From positions 1 to 38,448 of the forward strand of contig CANBVJ010000030.1 in NCBI GenBank assembly GCA_947372865.1: a stretch of 38,448 bases of DNA, in the 5' to 3' direction. Within the stretch, counting starts at the first letter, position 1. Each line of letters starts with the position of its first letter. The notes beneath the pieces are model-generated. The model had not been told where the DNA came from, searched no databases, and saw nothing but the letters and a program-made list of their open reading frames with translations. Shown in pieces: positions 26,960 to 36,513 of this stretch. Position numbers and translations under genes: made by a program. Source of the stretch: Comamonadaceae bacterium (GTDB taxonomy: Bacteria; Pseudomonadota; Gammaproteobacteria; Burkholderiales; Burkholderiaceae_C).

Positions 26960-28245
26960 ACACCATGCAACGTTGGAATGCCCGTATCGGGTCGGTGTGG
27001 CTTTGGGCCCTTTTTGCAGCTGTATTGCTGCTGGTGCCGCAGGTGTTTACCAGCGGCTTGTCGGTGACCATGCTCTCGCAAATGGGCATCGCCATCATCG
27101 CGTGCCTGTCGTACAACATGTTGCTGGGCCAAGGCGGCATGCTCAGCTTTGGCCACGCGGTGTATACCGGCTTGGGCGCTTTTGTGTCTATTCACGCGCT
27201 CAATATGTACTCTGGCGCGGGCATGCCCTTGCCGGTATCCATGGTGCCGCTGGTCGGCGGCGTGGCGGGCATGGGCTTCGCCGTGCTGTTTGGCTATGTG
27301 ACCACGCGCAAATCGGGCACCACTTTTGCCATGATTACTTTGGGCCTGGCCGAGCTGGTGTTTGCCATGTCGCTCATGGTGCCGGAGTTTTTTGGCGGTG
27401 AGGGCGGCATTTCGGGCAACCGCATGTCCGGCCCGGCCGTCATGGGCATCACCTTTGGCCCGGCCAAGCAGGTGTACTACCTGATTGCCGCGTACACCCT
27501 GGTGTGCGTGGTGCTGATGTACGCATTTACCCAAACGCCGCTGGGGCGGCTCTTGAACGCGGTGCGTGACAACCCCGAGCGGGTGGAGTTCATTGGCTAC
27601 AACCCGCAGCGGGTGCGTTACACGGCGTTCATCATTGCCGGTTTTTTTGCTGGTATTTCGGGCGGCCTGGGCGCGCTCAATTTTGAGATCGTCAACGCCG
27701 AAGTGGTGGGCGCGGCGCGATCGGGGGCCTATTTGCTGTTCACCTTTTTGGGCGGTGCCACCTTCTTCTTTGGGCCCATCATTGGCGCGATTTTGATGGT
27801 GATGGCCTTTGTGCTGCTGAGCGAGTTCACCCAGGCCTGGTTGCTGTACCTCGGGCTGGTGTTCATGGTGATGGTCATGTATGCACCCGGCGGCATCGCC
27901 AGCCTGATCATGATGAATCTGCGCGTGGCGCGCCACGGCAAGTTGCGCGCGCTGCTGCCGGCCTATGGTGTGCTGGCAGCCGCCGCCCTGGTGTTGCTGG
28001 TGGCGGTTGCCGCGCTGGTGGAAATGGTCTACCACCGCCAACTCAACGCCGCCATGGGCTCGGTGGTGAACTTTATGGGCGTGGCGCTGGATACGACCTC
28101 TGCGCAATCCTGGTTGGGCCTGTTGGCCGTGCTGGTGCTGGGGGGCTGGGCTTTTTCTCTGGCGCAGCGGCATTTTGGCGCGCAATGGGACGCCGCCCAA
28201 GAAGCCATTGAACACGAAACCCTCGCCGCCGGAGGCGCACTATGA
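26956..28245 (+). CDS. livM: Liv-type ABC transporter permease 2 (LivM), C-terminally extended
   Basis: 429 aa. Residues 1-330 are a normal LivM (MGIAIIACLSYNMLLGQGGM, LSFGHAVYTGLGAF, ITLGLAELVFAM, the EAA-like loop LLNAVRDNPERVEFIGYNPQ, FFAGISGGLGAL, FTFLGGATFFFGPIIGA). After MYAPGGIASLIMMNLRV comes an extra ~100 residues with two more hydrophobic segments (VLAAAALVLLVAVAALVEM; WLGLLAVLVLGGWAFSLA) and a charged cytosolic tail. Many LivM proteins end near the first point. Overlaps livH and livG by 4 bp each. Confidence 0.92.
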   Translation: MNTMQRWNARIGSVWLWALFAAVLLLVPQVFTSGLSVTMLSQMGIAIIACLSYNMLLGQGGMLSFGHAVYTGLGAFVSIHALNMYSGAGMPLPVSMVPLVGGVAGMGFAVLFGYVTTRKSGTTFAMITLGLAELVFAMSLMVPEFFGGEGGISGNRMSGPAVMGITFGPAKQVYYLIAAYTLVCVVLMYAFTQTPLGRLLNAVRDNPERVEFIGYNPQRVRYTAFIIAGFFAGISGGLGALNFEIVNAEVVGAARSGAYLLFTFLGGATFFFGPIIGAILMVMAFVLLSEFTQAWLLYLGLVFMVMVMYAPGGIASLIMMNLRVARHGKLRALLPAYGVLAAAALVLLVAVAALVEMVYHRQLNAAMGSVVNFMGVALDTTSAQSWLGLLAVLVLGGWAFSLAQRHFGAQWDAAQEAIEHETLAAGGAL

Positions 28246-29048
28246 ACACCGCGACCACAACATCCACCCCCCTGGCGCTGGAATTGCGCGATGTACGCAA
28301 GAGTTTTGGCAAGACCGAAATCATCCGAGGCGCGAGCCTGGCGGTGCGCCAAGGCGAGCGCGTGGCCATCATCGGCCCCAACGGTGCTGGCAAGTCCACG
28401 CTGTTTAACCTGATCAGCGGGCGCATGGCGCCTACCAGCGGCGACATTGTGCTTAACGGCCAGCAGATCAACGGCAAAAAGCCGTTTGAGATCAACCGCA
28501 TGGGCTTGTCGCGCAGCTTTCAGATCACCAATATCTTTCCCAAGCTCAGCGTTTTTGAGAACCTGCGCTGCAGCGTGCTCTGGAGCCTGGGCTACGGCTA
28601 CACGTTTTTGAAGTTTCTGGTGGACCTGGACGACGCCAATGCGCGGGCCCAAGAGCTGATGGAAATGATCGGCCTGGACAAAAAACGCGACGTGGTCGCC
28701 TTGAACCTGACCTACGCCGAACAGCGCGCGCTCGAAGTCGGCATCACCATTGCTGGCGGCGCCAACGTCATTTTGTTGGACGAGCCCACGGCCGGCATGA
28801 GCAAGAGCGAAACCACCCGGTTTATTGCTTTGATCAAGCAAGTGACCGAGGGCAAAACCCTGCTCACGGTGGAGCACGACATGGGCGTGGTGTTTGGCCT
28901 GGCCGACCGCATTGCGGTGCTAGTCTACGGCGAGGTGATCGCCTTTGACACGCCAGACGCGGTGCGCGCCAGCGCCCGTGTGCAAGAGGCGTATTTGGGC
29001 TCCACGGTGGCCGATGCCCAGGCCGGCGAATCTGCTCAAGGACATTAA
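28242..29048 (+). CDS. livG: Liv-type ABC transporter ATPase 1 (LivG) with altered signature motif
   Basis: 268 aa. Walker A GPNGAGKST at residues 45-53, the LivG-type insert region (LSRSFQITNIFPKLSVFENL), Walker B VILLDEPTAG with the catalytic Glu181, and H-loop His212 in TVEHDMGVV are all intact. The ABC signature is unusual: LTYAEQ (156-161) replaces the LSxGQ/LAYGQQ form, so the conserved Gly is Ala159 and the Ser is Thr157. It energises import together with LivF. Start overlaps livM by 4 bp; livF follows 2 bp later. Confidence 0.94.
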   Translation: MNTATTTSTPLALELRDVRKSFGKTEIIRGASLAVRQGERVAIIGPNGAGKSTLFNLISGRMAPTSGDIVLNGQQINGKKPFEINRMGLSRSFQITNIFPKLSVFENLRCSVLWSLGYGYTFLKFLVDLDDANARAQELMEMIGLDKKRDVVALNLTYAEQRALEVGITIAGGANVILLDEPTAGMSKSETTRFIALIKQVTEGKTLLTVEHDMGVVFGLADRIAVLVYGEVIAFDTPDAVRASARVQEAYLGSTVADAQAGESAQGH

Positions 29049-29050
29049 GC

Positions 29051-29746
29051 ATGCTGCAAGTTTCTCAATTACATGCCTTTTACGGCAAAAGCCACGTCCT
29101 GCACGGCGTGGACCTGCAGGTGGGCGAGGGCGAAATCGTCGCCTTGCTCGGGCGCAACGGCTCGGGGCGCTCCACCACGGCCAAGGCCATCATGGGCATG
29201 GTGGAAAGCCAGGGCTCGGTGCTCTGGAACGGCCAGCAAATCCAGGGCCGCAAGTCCTACGAAATCGCCAATCTGGGCGTGGGCTATGTGCCCGAAAACC
29301 GCGATATTTTCCCCAAGCTCACGGTGCACCAAAACCTCTTGCTCGGCCAAAAACGCGCCAACAAGAAGCCGCGCTGGACTTTTGAGGACATGTACGCCAT
29401 CTTCCCGCGCCTCAAAGAGCGAGAGCACACCGAAGCCGGCGTACTCTCGGGCGGCGAGCAGCAGATGCTGACCCTGTGCCGCACCCTGATGGGCGACCCC
29501 GACCTGATCATCATTGACGAGCCCACCGAAGGCCTGGCGCCCAAGATTGTGGAGCTGGTGGCTACCTATTTGCAGACGCTGCGCGCGCGCGGGCTGTCGG
29601 TGCTCTTGATTGAGCAAAAGCTCACGATTGCGATGCAAATCTCGGACCGTTGCCTGGTCATGGGCCATGGCAGCATCGTGTTTGACGGCAGTCCGCAGGC
29701 CCTGCGCGCCGACACCGCCGTGCGCAAAGAGTGGCTGGAAGTCTAG
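29051..29746 (+). CDS. livF: Liv-type ABC transporter ATPase 2 (LivF) with Lys-to-Arg Walker A
   Basis: 231 aa. The Walker A reads GRNGSGRST (34-42): the invariant Lys is Arg40 (codon CGC at 29168-29170). The signature LSGGEQ (132-137) and Walker B LIIIDEPTEG (Glu157) are intact; the H-loop position is Gln189 (LLIEQK), which is normal for LivF. Second nucleotide-binding subunit of the importer. Last gene of livKHMGF; no clear terminator is visible between it and the beta-oxidation genes 138 bp downstream. Confidence 0.94.
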   Translation: MLQVSQLHAFYGKSHVLHGVDLQVGEGEIVALLGRNGSGRSTTAKAIMGMVESQGSVLWNGQQIQGRKSYEIANLGVGYVPENRDIFPKLTVHQNLLLGQKRANKKPRWTFEDMYAIFPRLKEREHTEAGVLSGGEQQMLTLCRTLMGDPDLIIIDEPTEGLAPKIVELVATYLQTLRARGLSVLLIEQKLTIAMQISDRCLVMGHGSIVFDGSPQALRADTAVRKEWLEV

Positions 29747-29797
29747 GTTCGCAGTCTCAATCGTGACAAATCGGGCCAGCACGCGGCCGAAAGCCCC

Positions 29798-29832
29798 TAC
29801 AATTTGGAAAAAAAGAACGGTCGTTCTTTTTT
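29798..29832 (+). promoter_or_regulatory. Candidate -10 box and TetR-type palindrome before the beta-oxidation genes
   Basis: TACAAT (29798-29803) is a good -10 match, although no clear -35 lies 17 bp upstream. The palindrome AAAAAAGAACG-GT-CGTTCTTTTTT (29809-29832, 11-bp arms) would cover the transcription start, the right place for a repressor. The GAACG..CGTTC core resembles TetR-family operators. Betaproteobacteria are known to control fatty-acid genes with the TetR-family regulator FadP, a plausible but unproven owner. The start codon follows at 29884. Confidence 0.6.
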
Positions 29833-29883
29833 GGCCATTCCAGATTTTTTCTTCTCCGTTCATTCACTTCAAGGATTGAAAGC

Positions 29884-31983
29884 ATGACTGCCCACTACCA
29901 GGTTCACGGCGATATTGCCGTCATCACACTCGACAACCCGCCGGTCAATGGCTTGGGCTTGTCCACCCGCCAGGGCATCGCCCACGGCATGGAGCAAGCG
30001 CTGGCCGACGCTGCTGTGGTGGCCATTGTCATCACGGGAGCGGGCAAGGCCTTCTCGGGCGGCGCCGATATTCGCGAATTTGGCTCGCCCAAGGCCATGC
30101 AGGAACCCAACCTCAACAGCGTGATCCAGGTGCTCGAGAAATCGACCAAGCCGGTGGTTGCCGCCATTCACAGCGTCGCCATGGGCGGCGGTCTCGAATT
30201 GGCCCTGGGCTGCCACTACCGTGTGGCCGCACCTGGTGCGAGCATTGCGCTGCCTGAAGTCAAGCTCGGGCTGCTGCCCGGCGCCGGTGGCACGCAGCGC
30301 CTGCCGCGCGTGCTCGGTGTAGAGCCCGCGCTCAACATGATTGTCAGCGGCGAAGCCATCAAGTCCGAAATGCTGGCCATGCTGCCCGGCCAAAAGTTGT
30401 TTGACAAGATTTCTGCCTCTCCCGCCACCCTGGCGGACGAAGCGCTGGCGTTTGCCCGCTCGGTAGCCGCCACGCGTCCTTTGCCACTGGTGCGCAACCT
30501 GCCTTGCAAGCACCCGCTGGGCGACGCGTACTTCCAGTTCGCCCGCAATATGGTGGGCGGCATGTCCAAAAACTACCCCGCACCGCTCAAGTGTGTGGAC
30601 GCGGTCGAAGCAGCCACCAAAGGCAAGTTTGAGGCCGGCATGGCCAAAGAGCGTGAGATTTTCATCAACCTGATGTGGACGTCTGAGAGCCGCGCTTTGC
30701 GCCACCTGTTCCTGGGCGAGCGTGCTGCGTCCAAGATTCCAGACGTGCCGGCAGACACCCCGCTGCGCGACATCAAGAGCGTGGCCATCATTGGCGCCGG
30801 CACCATGGGCGGCGGCATTGCCATGAACTTCCTGAACGCTGGCGTGCCTGTGAAGATGCTGGAAATGAAGCAAGAAGCATTGGACCGTGGCTTGGCCACG
30901 ATTCGCGGCAACTACGAAGCCCAGGTCAAAAAAGGCAAGCTCAAGCAAGCCAAATACGACGAACGCATGGCCTTGTTGTCCACCACCCTGAGCTACGACG
31001 ACCTGAGCAGCACCGACATGGTGATTGAGGCCGTGTTTGAAGAAATCGGCGTCAAAGAAGCCGTGTTCAAAGAACTCGACCGCGTGATGAAGCCCGGCGC
31101 CATTCTGGCATCCAACACGTCCACCCTGGATGTGAACAAAATCGCGTCCTTCACCAAGCGTCCCCAAGACGTGGTGGGCCTGCATTTCTTCAGCCCCGCC
31201 AACGTGATGAAGCTGCTTGAAGTGGTGCGCGGCGAAAAAACCGCCAAAGACGTCATGGCGACCGTCATGGCCGTAGCCAAGAAAATCCGCAAAACCGCGG
31301 TGGTGTCTGGCGTGTGCGACGGCTTTATTGGCAACCGCATGATTGAGCAATACGGCCGCCAGGGTGGCTTTTTGCTGGACGAGGGCTGCACCCCAGAGCA
31401 AGTGGACAAAGCCATGGAAAAGTTTGGCATGGCCATGGGCCCCTTCCGCATGGGCGACTTGGCCGGCAACGACATTGGTTGGGCTATTCGCAAGCGCCGC
31501 GCCACCGAGCGCGCCAACATGAAGTACAGCAAAACTGCGGATTTGCTCTGCGAAAAAGGCCGCTTTGGCCAAAAAACCGGCGCGGGCTGGTACGACTACA
31601 AGCCGGGCAAGCGCGACGCCATCCCGAACGCAGAAGTCGTCAAGATGATTGAAGACTACCGCGCCGCCCAAGGCATCACGCCGCGCAAGATCAGCGACGA
31701 AGAAATCGTGCAGCGCCTGGTTTTTGCCTTGGTGAATGAGGCTGCCCATATTTTGGAAGAAGGCATTGCCAACAAGGCCAGCGACATCGACATCTGTTAC
31801 ATCTTTGGCTACGGTTTCCCCCCGTACCGTGGTGGCCCGATGTTGTACGCAGACGAAGTTGGCCTGTTCAACGTGGTGCAAGCCATGCACCGTTTCGCCC
31901 AGAACCCGCGCGATGACGCTGAGTTCTGGAAGCCCGCCCCCCTGCTGGCCAAACTGGCCGCCGAAGGCAAGACATTTAACTAA
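29884..31983 (+). CDS. Bifunctional enoyl-CoA hydratase / 3-hydroxyacyl-CoA dehydrogenase (FadB/FadJ-like)
   Basis: 699 aa. N-terminal crotonase domain (1-~190): oxyanion-hole motif [16 protein letters not shown] and the two catalytic Glu regions [16 protein letters not shown] and [20 protein letters not shown]. Then an NAD-binding domain starting at ~298 ([20 protein letters not shown]), [17 protein letters not shown] with the dehydrogenase His, DGFIGNRM and two C-terminal 3HCDH helical domains ([34 protein letters not shown]). It performs steps two and three of beta-oxidation. AAGGA ribosome site ~9 bp upstream. The thiolase follows 9 bp downstream, completing the cycle. Confidence 0.95.
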   Translation: MTAHYQVHGDIAVITLDNPPVNGLGLSTRQGIAHGMEQALADAAVVAIVITGAGKAFSGGADIREFGSPKAMQEPNLNSVIQVLEKSTKPVVAAIHSVAMGGGLELALGCHYRVAAPGASIALPEVKLGLLPGAGGTQRLPRVLGVEPALNMIVSGEAIKSEMLAMLPGQKLFDKISASPATLADEALAFARSVAATRPLPLVRNLPCKHPLGDAYFQFARNMVGGMSKNYPAPLKCVDAVEAATKGKFEAGMAKEREIFINLMWTSESRALRHLFLGERAASKIPDVPADTPLRDIKSVAIIGAGTMGGGIAMNFLNAGVPVKMLEMKQEALDRGLATIRGNYEAQVKKGKLKQAKYDERMALLSTTLSYDDLSSTDMVIEAVFEEIGVKEAVFKELDRVMKPGAILASNTSTLDVNKIASFTKRPQDVVGLHFFSPANVMKLLEVVRGEKTAKDVMATVMAVAKKIRKTAVVSGVCDGFIGNRMIEQYGRQGGFLLDEGCTPEQVDKAMEKFGMAMGPFRMGDLAGNDIGWAIRKRRATERANMKYSKTADLLCEKGRFGQKTGAGWYDYKPGKRDAIPNAEVVKMIEDYRAAQGITPRKISDEEIVQRLVFALVNEAAHILEEGIANKASDIDICYIFGYGFPPYRGGPMLYADEVGLFNVVQAMHRFAQNPRDDAEFWKPAPLLAKLAAEGKTFN

Positions 31984-31992
31984 GGAATAGCC

Positions 31993-33168
31993 ATGACTGC
32001 TGCTGTAATCGTTTCCACCGCCCGCACGCCCCTGACCAAAAGCTGGAAGGGCGCCCTCAACATGACCCATGGCGCCACCATGGGCGGCCACGCGGTCGAA
32101 CACGCCATCCTGCGCGCTGGCATTGAAGCCGGTGAAGTGGACGACGTGATCATGGGTTGCGGAACCCCAGAAGGCGCCACCGGCGCCAACATCGCGCGCC
32201 AGATTGCCCTGCGCGCAGGCTGCCCCATCACCGTCTCGGGCATGACCATCAACCGCTTTTGCTCTTCAGGCCTGCAAACCATTGCCTCGGCCGCGCAGCG
32301 CATCATTGCCAACGAAGGCGACATTTATGTGGCCGGTGGCGTAGAAGCCATTTCCAGCACCGCGCAAGAAATGAACAAGCACATGTTGGCGGACCCTTGG
32401 CTTGAGAAAAACAAGCCCGAGGTCTACTGGGCCATGCTGCAAACCGCCGAACAAGTGGCCAAGCGCTACGGCATTGGCCGTGAAGCGATGGACCAGTACG
32501 GTGCGTCAAGCCAGCAAAAAGCGTCTGCCGCCCTGGAAAAAGGCCTGTTCAAAGACGAAATCGCGCCGATCACCGTCACCATGGGTGTGGCCGACAAGGT
32601 CATGGGCCTGATGACCAAGAAGGTCACGGTCAGCGACGACGAAGGCATTCGCGCGGGCACCACCTACGAAGGCATCATGGGCCTGCGTTCTGCACTGCCG
32701 GGCGGCTTGGTGTCGGCGGGTAACGCCAGCCAGCTGTCTGACGGTGCCGGTGCGGTGGTCGTGATGCACGAGAAAGTGGCCGAGCAAAAAGGCCTCAAGC
32801 CGCTGGGTCGCTTTTTGGGCTTTGCGGTGGCCGGTTGCGAGCCTGATGAGATGGGCATTGGCCCGGTGTACGCCATCCCCAAGGTGCTCAAGCGCCTGGG
32901 CCTGACTATTCAAGACATTGACTTGTGGGAGCTCAACGAGGCTTTCGCCGTGCAGGTTTTGTACTGCCGCGACAAGCTGGGCATTCCCGCTGACAAGCTC
33001 AATGTCAATGGCGGCGCCATTGCGGTGGGCCACCCCTTTGGCATGAGCGGTCAGCGCCTCACAGGCCACGCCCTGATCGAAGGCAAGCGCCGTGGCGCCA
33101 AGCGCGTGTGCGTGACCATGTGTATTGGTGGCGGCATGGGCGCAGCCGGCGTGTTTGAAGTCTTGTAA
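31993..33168 (+). CDS. Acetyl-CoA acyltransferase (thiolase, FadA-like)
   Basis: 391 aa thiolase-superfamily enzyme. Active Cys90 in [10 protein letters not shown], His in [20 protein letters not shown] (~347), second Cys in [19 protein letters not shown] near the end, and the NEAF motif in [13 protein letters not shown]. Cleaves 3-oxoacyl-CoA with CoA in the last step of beta-oxidation. AAGGAA ribosome site upstream; 9 bp after the hydratase/dehydrogenase gene. The message ends at the terminator at 33222-33266. Confidence 0.95.
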   Translation: MTAAVIVSTARTPLTKSWKGALNMTHGATMGGHAVEHAILRAGIEAGEVDDVIMGCGTPEGATGANIARQIALRAGCPITVSGMTINRFCSSGLQTIASAAQRIIANEGDIYVAGGVEAISSTAQEMNKHMLADPWLEKNKPEVYWAMLQTAEQVAKRYGIGREAMDQYGASSQQKASAALEKGLFKDEIAPITVTMGVADKVMGLMTKKVTVSDDEGIRAGTTYEGIMGLRSALPGGLVSAGNASQLSDGAGAVVVMHEKVAEQKGLKPLGRFLGFAVAGCEPDEMGIGPVYAIPKVLKRLGLTIQDIDLWELNEAFAVQVLYCRDKLGIPADKLNVNGGAIAVGHPFGMSGQRLTGHALIEGKRRGAKRVCVTMCIGGGMGAAGVFEVL

Positions 33169-33221
33169 TTTGGCTGGCGTGGCAACACGCTGCTGCCAAG
33201 GCCTGGGCGCTTAGCCCAGCA

Positions 33222-33266
33222 CGGGCGTGTTCTGGTCGATTCGGCCAGCCACGCCCGATTTTTTTG
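33222..33266 (+). terminator. Rho-independent terminator after the thiolase gene
   Basis: Outer stem CGGGCGTG/CACGCCCG (33222-33229 / 33250-33257), inner stem CTGGTC/GGCCAG (one GU), then ATTTTTTTG and further T-runs. A second small hairpin, CTGGGC/GCCCAG (33203-33208 / 33214-33219), lies just before it. Confidence 0.88.
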
Positions 33267-33303
33267 TTTTTTTTGCTGCCCCCTTTTTTTTCTGGAGTCC
33301 GCC

Positions 33304-34044
33304 ATGCAATCCCCCCCGCGCCACTTGGCAATGCAAGGCGCCAGCAATTTTCGGGACCTGGGTGGCTACGCGGCGCACGGTGGGCGAAGCGTGCGCTGGC
33401 GCGTGCTGTTTCGCTCAGACCACTTGGCAAACCTGACGGACACAGACCTCGGGCAGTTGCAGGCGGTCAAGATCGGGCGCAGCTTTGATTTTCGGGGCCA
33501 GCAAGAGAGCGCGGCGCAGGCCTATGAGTGGCCCGGCACGCAGCGCCACAGCCTGTCGATTGAGCCCACGCTGGTGCAGACCTTGCAATGGCAACAGCAA
33601 AGCGGCCACAGCGTGACCGTGCAAAGCGCGGTGGAGGCGATGCAAGACACCTACCGCGGCTTTGTGCGCGGCAACTCGGACCGTTTTGCCCAACTGTTTG
33701 CGCACCTGTTGGCGCATGACGCGCCCTTGGTGTTTCACTGCACGGCGGGCAAAGACCGCACCGGCCTGGCTGCCGCGCTGATTTTGGCTGCCTTGGGCGT
33801 CTCACAGGCCGATATCCTGCAAGACTATTTGCTTACCAACGCGCACTACCGGCGCGAAACCGCCCACCACAGCCCGCTGGCGCCGGAAGTGTTGGCCGTG
33901 GTATGGGCCGTGCAAGAGGCGTTTTTAGGCGCCGCCTTGCGGGCTATTGATGCCGACTACGGCTCCATGGCGCAGTACCTGGAGTCTCGCCTGGGCTTGA
34001 CGCCGCCCGCGCTGGAACGCCTGCGCCAGACCTACCTCGTCTAG
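33304..34044 (+). CDS. Tyrosine phosphatase family protein (Y_phosphatase3 type)
   Basis: 246 aa. N-terminal ASNFRDLGGYAAHGGRSVRW and RVLFRSDHLANLTDTDL are the family hallmarks. The phosphatase loop HCTAGKDRTG (145-154) has Cys146 and Arg152; the Lys-Asp within it (AGKDRTG) is typical of lipid- or triple-specificity phosphatases related to MptpB. C-terminal helices contain the YLLTNAHYRRE stretch. Cytosolic, no signal peptide. The substrate (phosphotyrosine, phosphoinositide or other) is unknown. ATG 33304 has TGGAG 6 bp upstream. It is separated from the thiolase by a terminator and from sqr by 130 bp with its own candidate promoter. Confidence 0.9.
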   Translation: MQSPPRHLAMQGASNFRDLGGYAAHGGRSVRWRVLFRSDHLANLTDTDLGQLQAVKIGRSFDFRGQQESAAQAYEWPGTQRHSLSIEPTLVQTLQWQQQSGHSVTVQSAVEAMQDTYRGFVRGNSDRFAQLFAHLLAHDAPLVFHCTAGKDRTGLAAALILAALGVSQADILQDYLLTNAHYRRETAHHSPLAPEVLAVVWAVQEAFLGAALRAIDADYGSMAQYLESRLGLTPPALERLRQTYLV

Positions 34045-34081
34045 GACGCGCGGGCCTTGTCGCGCCCCTTTTGCGGCGTTT

Positions 34082-34097
34082 TGGCGCGCTGATTGCC
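34082..34097 (+). promoter_or_regulatory. Candidate sigma-54 promoter before sqr
   Basis: TGGCGCG-CTGA-TTGCC matches the -24/-12 consensus TGGCACG-N4-TTGCW at all core positions except one (A to G) plus the last base. The GG and GC elements are 12 bp apart, as required. Transcription would start near 34108, ~67 bp before the sqr ATG (34175). An inverted repeat GGGCAC/GTGCCC (34123-34128 / 34139-34144) lies in the leader. In Cupriavidus the sigma-54 activator FisR turns on sulfide-oxidation genes, which fits this position. Confidence 0.5.
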
Positions 34098-34108
34098 CAC
34101 AGGATTGA

Positions 34109-35473
<1,365 letters not shown>

Positions 35474-35527
35474 GCGCCGCCCGGCGCCGCTGCACCCACC
35501 ATCCACAAACCACCCCATTGGAAATCC

Positions 35528-35980
35528 ATGAGCGAAACCCTGGTCCACGTCAGCCTGCAGCAACAGCAGGATTACCAATTTAGCGTCAGTTTTGGCGGCA
35601 CGGTGCCGCCCCTGTTGGCGGACGAGCCCGCGCCCCTGGGCAGCGGCCTGGGGCCGTCACCGGTGCAATTGCTGGCGGCGGCGGTGGGCAACTGCCTGGC
35701 CGATTCGCTCTTGTTTGCGCTGCGCAAGTTCAAGCAAAACCCGGAGCCCCTGCGCTGCGAGGTCGAAGCCCAGGTCGGGCGCAATAGCGAAGGCCGCATG
35801 CGCGTGCTGCACATCCGCGCGGTGCTGACCTTGGGCGTGCCTGCGGCGTCGCTCGAACACCTGGACCGGGTGCTGGAGCAGTTTGAGAGCTTTTGCACCG
35901 TGACCCAAAGCGTGGGGCAGGGGATTGCGGTTGTAATCGAGGTTTTTGACAGCAACCAGCTTCGCCTCAAACCCCGCTGA
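35528..35980 (+). CDS. OsmC-like protein
   Basis: 150 aa OsmC/Ohr-fold protein. The two redox cysteines are present: C56 in AAAVGNCLADSLLFALRKF and C123 in FESFCTVTQSVG. Relatives reduce organic hydroperoxides or persulfides with Cys pairs. Its position between sqr and a rhodanese gene suggests a role in handling persulfide made by SQR (inference). It begins 54 bp after sqr on the same strand and ends 25 bp before the rhodanese gene. No good Shine-Dalgarno sequence except TGGAAA (35518-35523). Confidence 0.88.
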   Translation: MSETLVHVSLQQQQDYQFSVSFGGTVPPLLADEPAPLGSGLGPSPVQLLAAAVGNCLADSLLFALRKFKQNPEPLRCEVEAQVGRNSEGRMRVLHIRAVLTLGVPAASLEHLDRVLEQFESFCTVTQSVGQGIAVVIEVFDSNQLRLKPR

Positions 35981-36005
35981 TCCATCCCTTCGAAAGACAA
36001 CGCCC

Positions 36006-36386
36006 ATGAAAACCGCACACGACCTGGTGGCCCAAGCTAAAGCCCATACCCACGAAATTGCCATCCATCAGGCCGAAGACGCGATTCGCAACGCCGACGT
36101 GCTGATCGACGTGCGCGAAGCCGACGAATACGCCGCCGGCCACCTGCCCGGCGCGGTGCACATGTCGCGCGGCCTGTTGGAGTTCAAGATCAGCGGCAGC
36201 CCCGAGCTCGCGGCGCGCGACCTGAATATCGTGCTCTACTGCAAAACCAGCGGCCGCGCCGCCCTGGCTGCGGTGCAATTGCAGTCCATGGGCTACCTCA
36301 AGGTCACTTCGATTGCCGGGGGCTTTGACGCCTGGGTGGCTGCGGGCAAACCAGTGGCCAAGCCCAACGCCCCGGTATTTGAATAA
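36006..36386 (+). CDS. Single-domain rhodanese-like sulfurtransferase
   Basis: 126 aa. One rhodanese domain: DVLIDVREADEYAAGHLPGAVHM, an active-site loop with C79 in LYCKTSGRAALAA, and the C-terminal block GYLKVTSIAGGFDAWVAAGKPV. The six-residue CKTSGR loop is the size used for sulfur rather than phosphate chemistry. It presumably moves sulfane sulfur produced by SQR to glutathione or another acceptor. The frame is open from 35946, but ATG 36006 lies just after osmC and gives the normal domain length. Confidence 0.92.
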   Translation: MKTAHDLVAQAKAHTHEIAIHQAEDAIRNADVLIDVREADEYAAGHLPGAVHMSRGLLEFKISGSPELAARDLNIVLYCKTSGRAALAAVQLQSMGYLKVTSIAGGFDAWVAAGKPVAKPNAPVFE

Positions 36387-36463
36387 ACCGCGTGCGCCCC
36401 TGCATGGGTGCGCCTGGGTGACAGCAAAATCGCGGTTTTTCGGGCGTAATTGCGGGTTTTGAG

Positions 36464-36486
36464 ACTGCGTGCTTGCCGCACGCAGT
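36464..36486 (+). other. Hairpin in the leader of the acyl-CoA dehydrogenase gene
   Basis: ACTGCGTGC/GCACGCAGT (9 bp, 5-nt loop TTGCC) 28 bp before the start codon at 36514. No T-tract follows, so it is not a normal terminator. The 127-bp region between the rhodanese gene and this gene shows no convincing promoter. Confidence 0.4.
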
Positions 36487-36513
36487 GCCGCCCAACCACC
36501 CGGATTTGCCACC

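Noticed and set aside
29051-29746. LivF as an inactive pseudogene because of the Walker A Lys-to-Arg change
   Set aside because: The frame is intact, the other motifs are kept and the gene is tightly coupled to livG. Arg-type Walker A motifs are, as far as I recall, found in other intact Liv-like ATPases, so functional asymmetry is more likely than decay.
29869-32103. 744-codon minus-strand frame opposite the hydratase/dehydrogenase gene
   Set aside because: Shadow of a gene with full catalytic motifs on the plus strand; no ribosome site and no recognisable domain.
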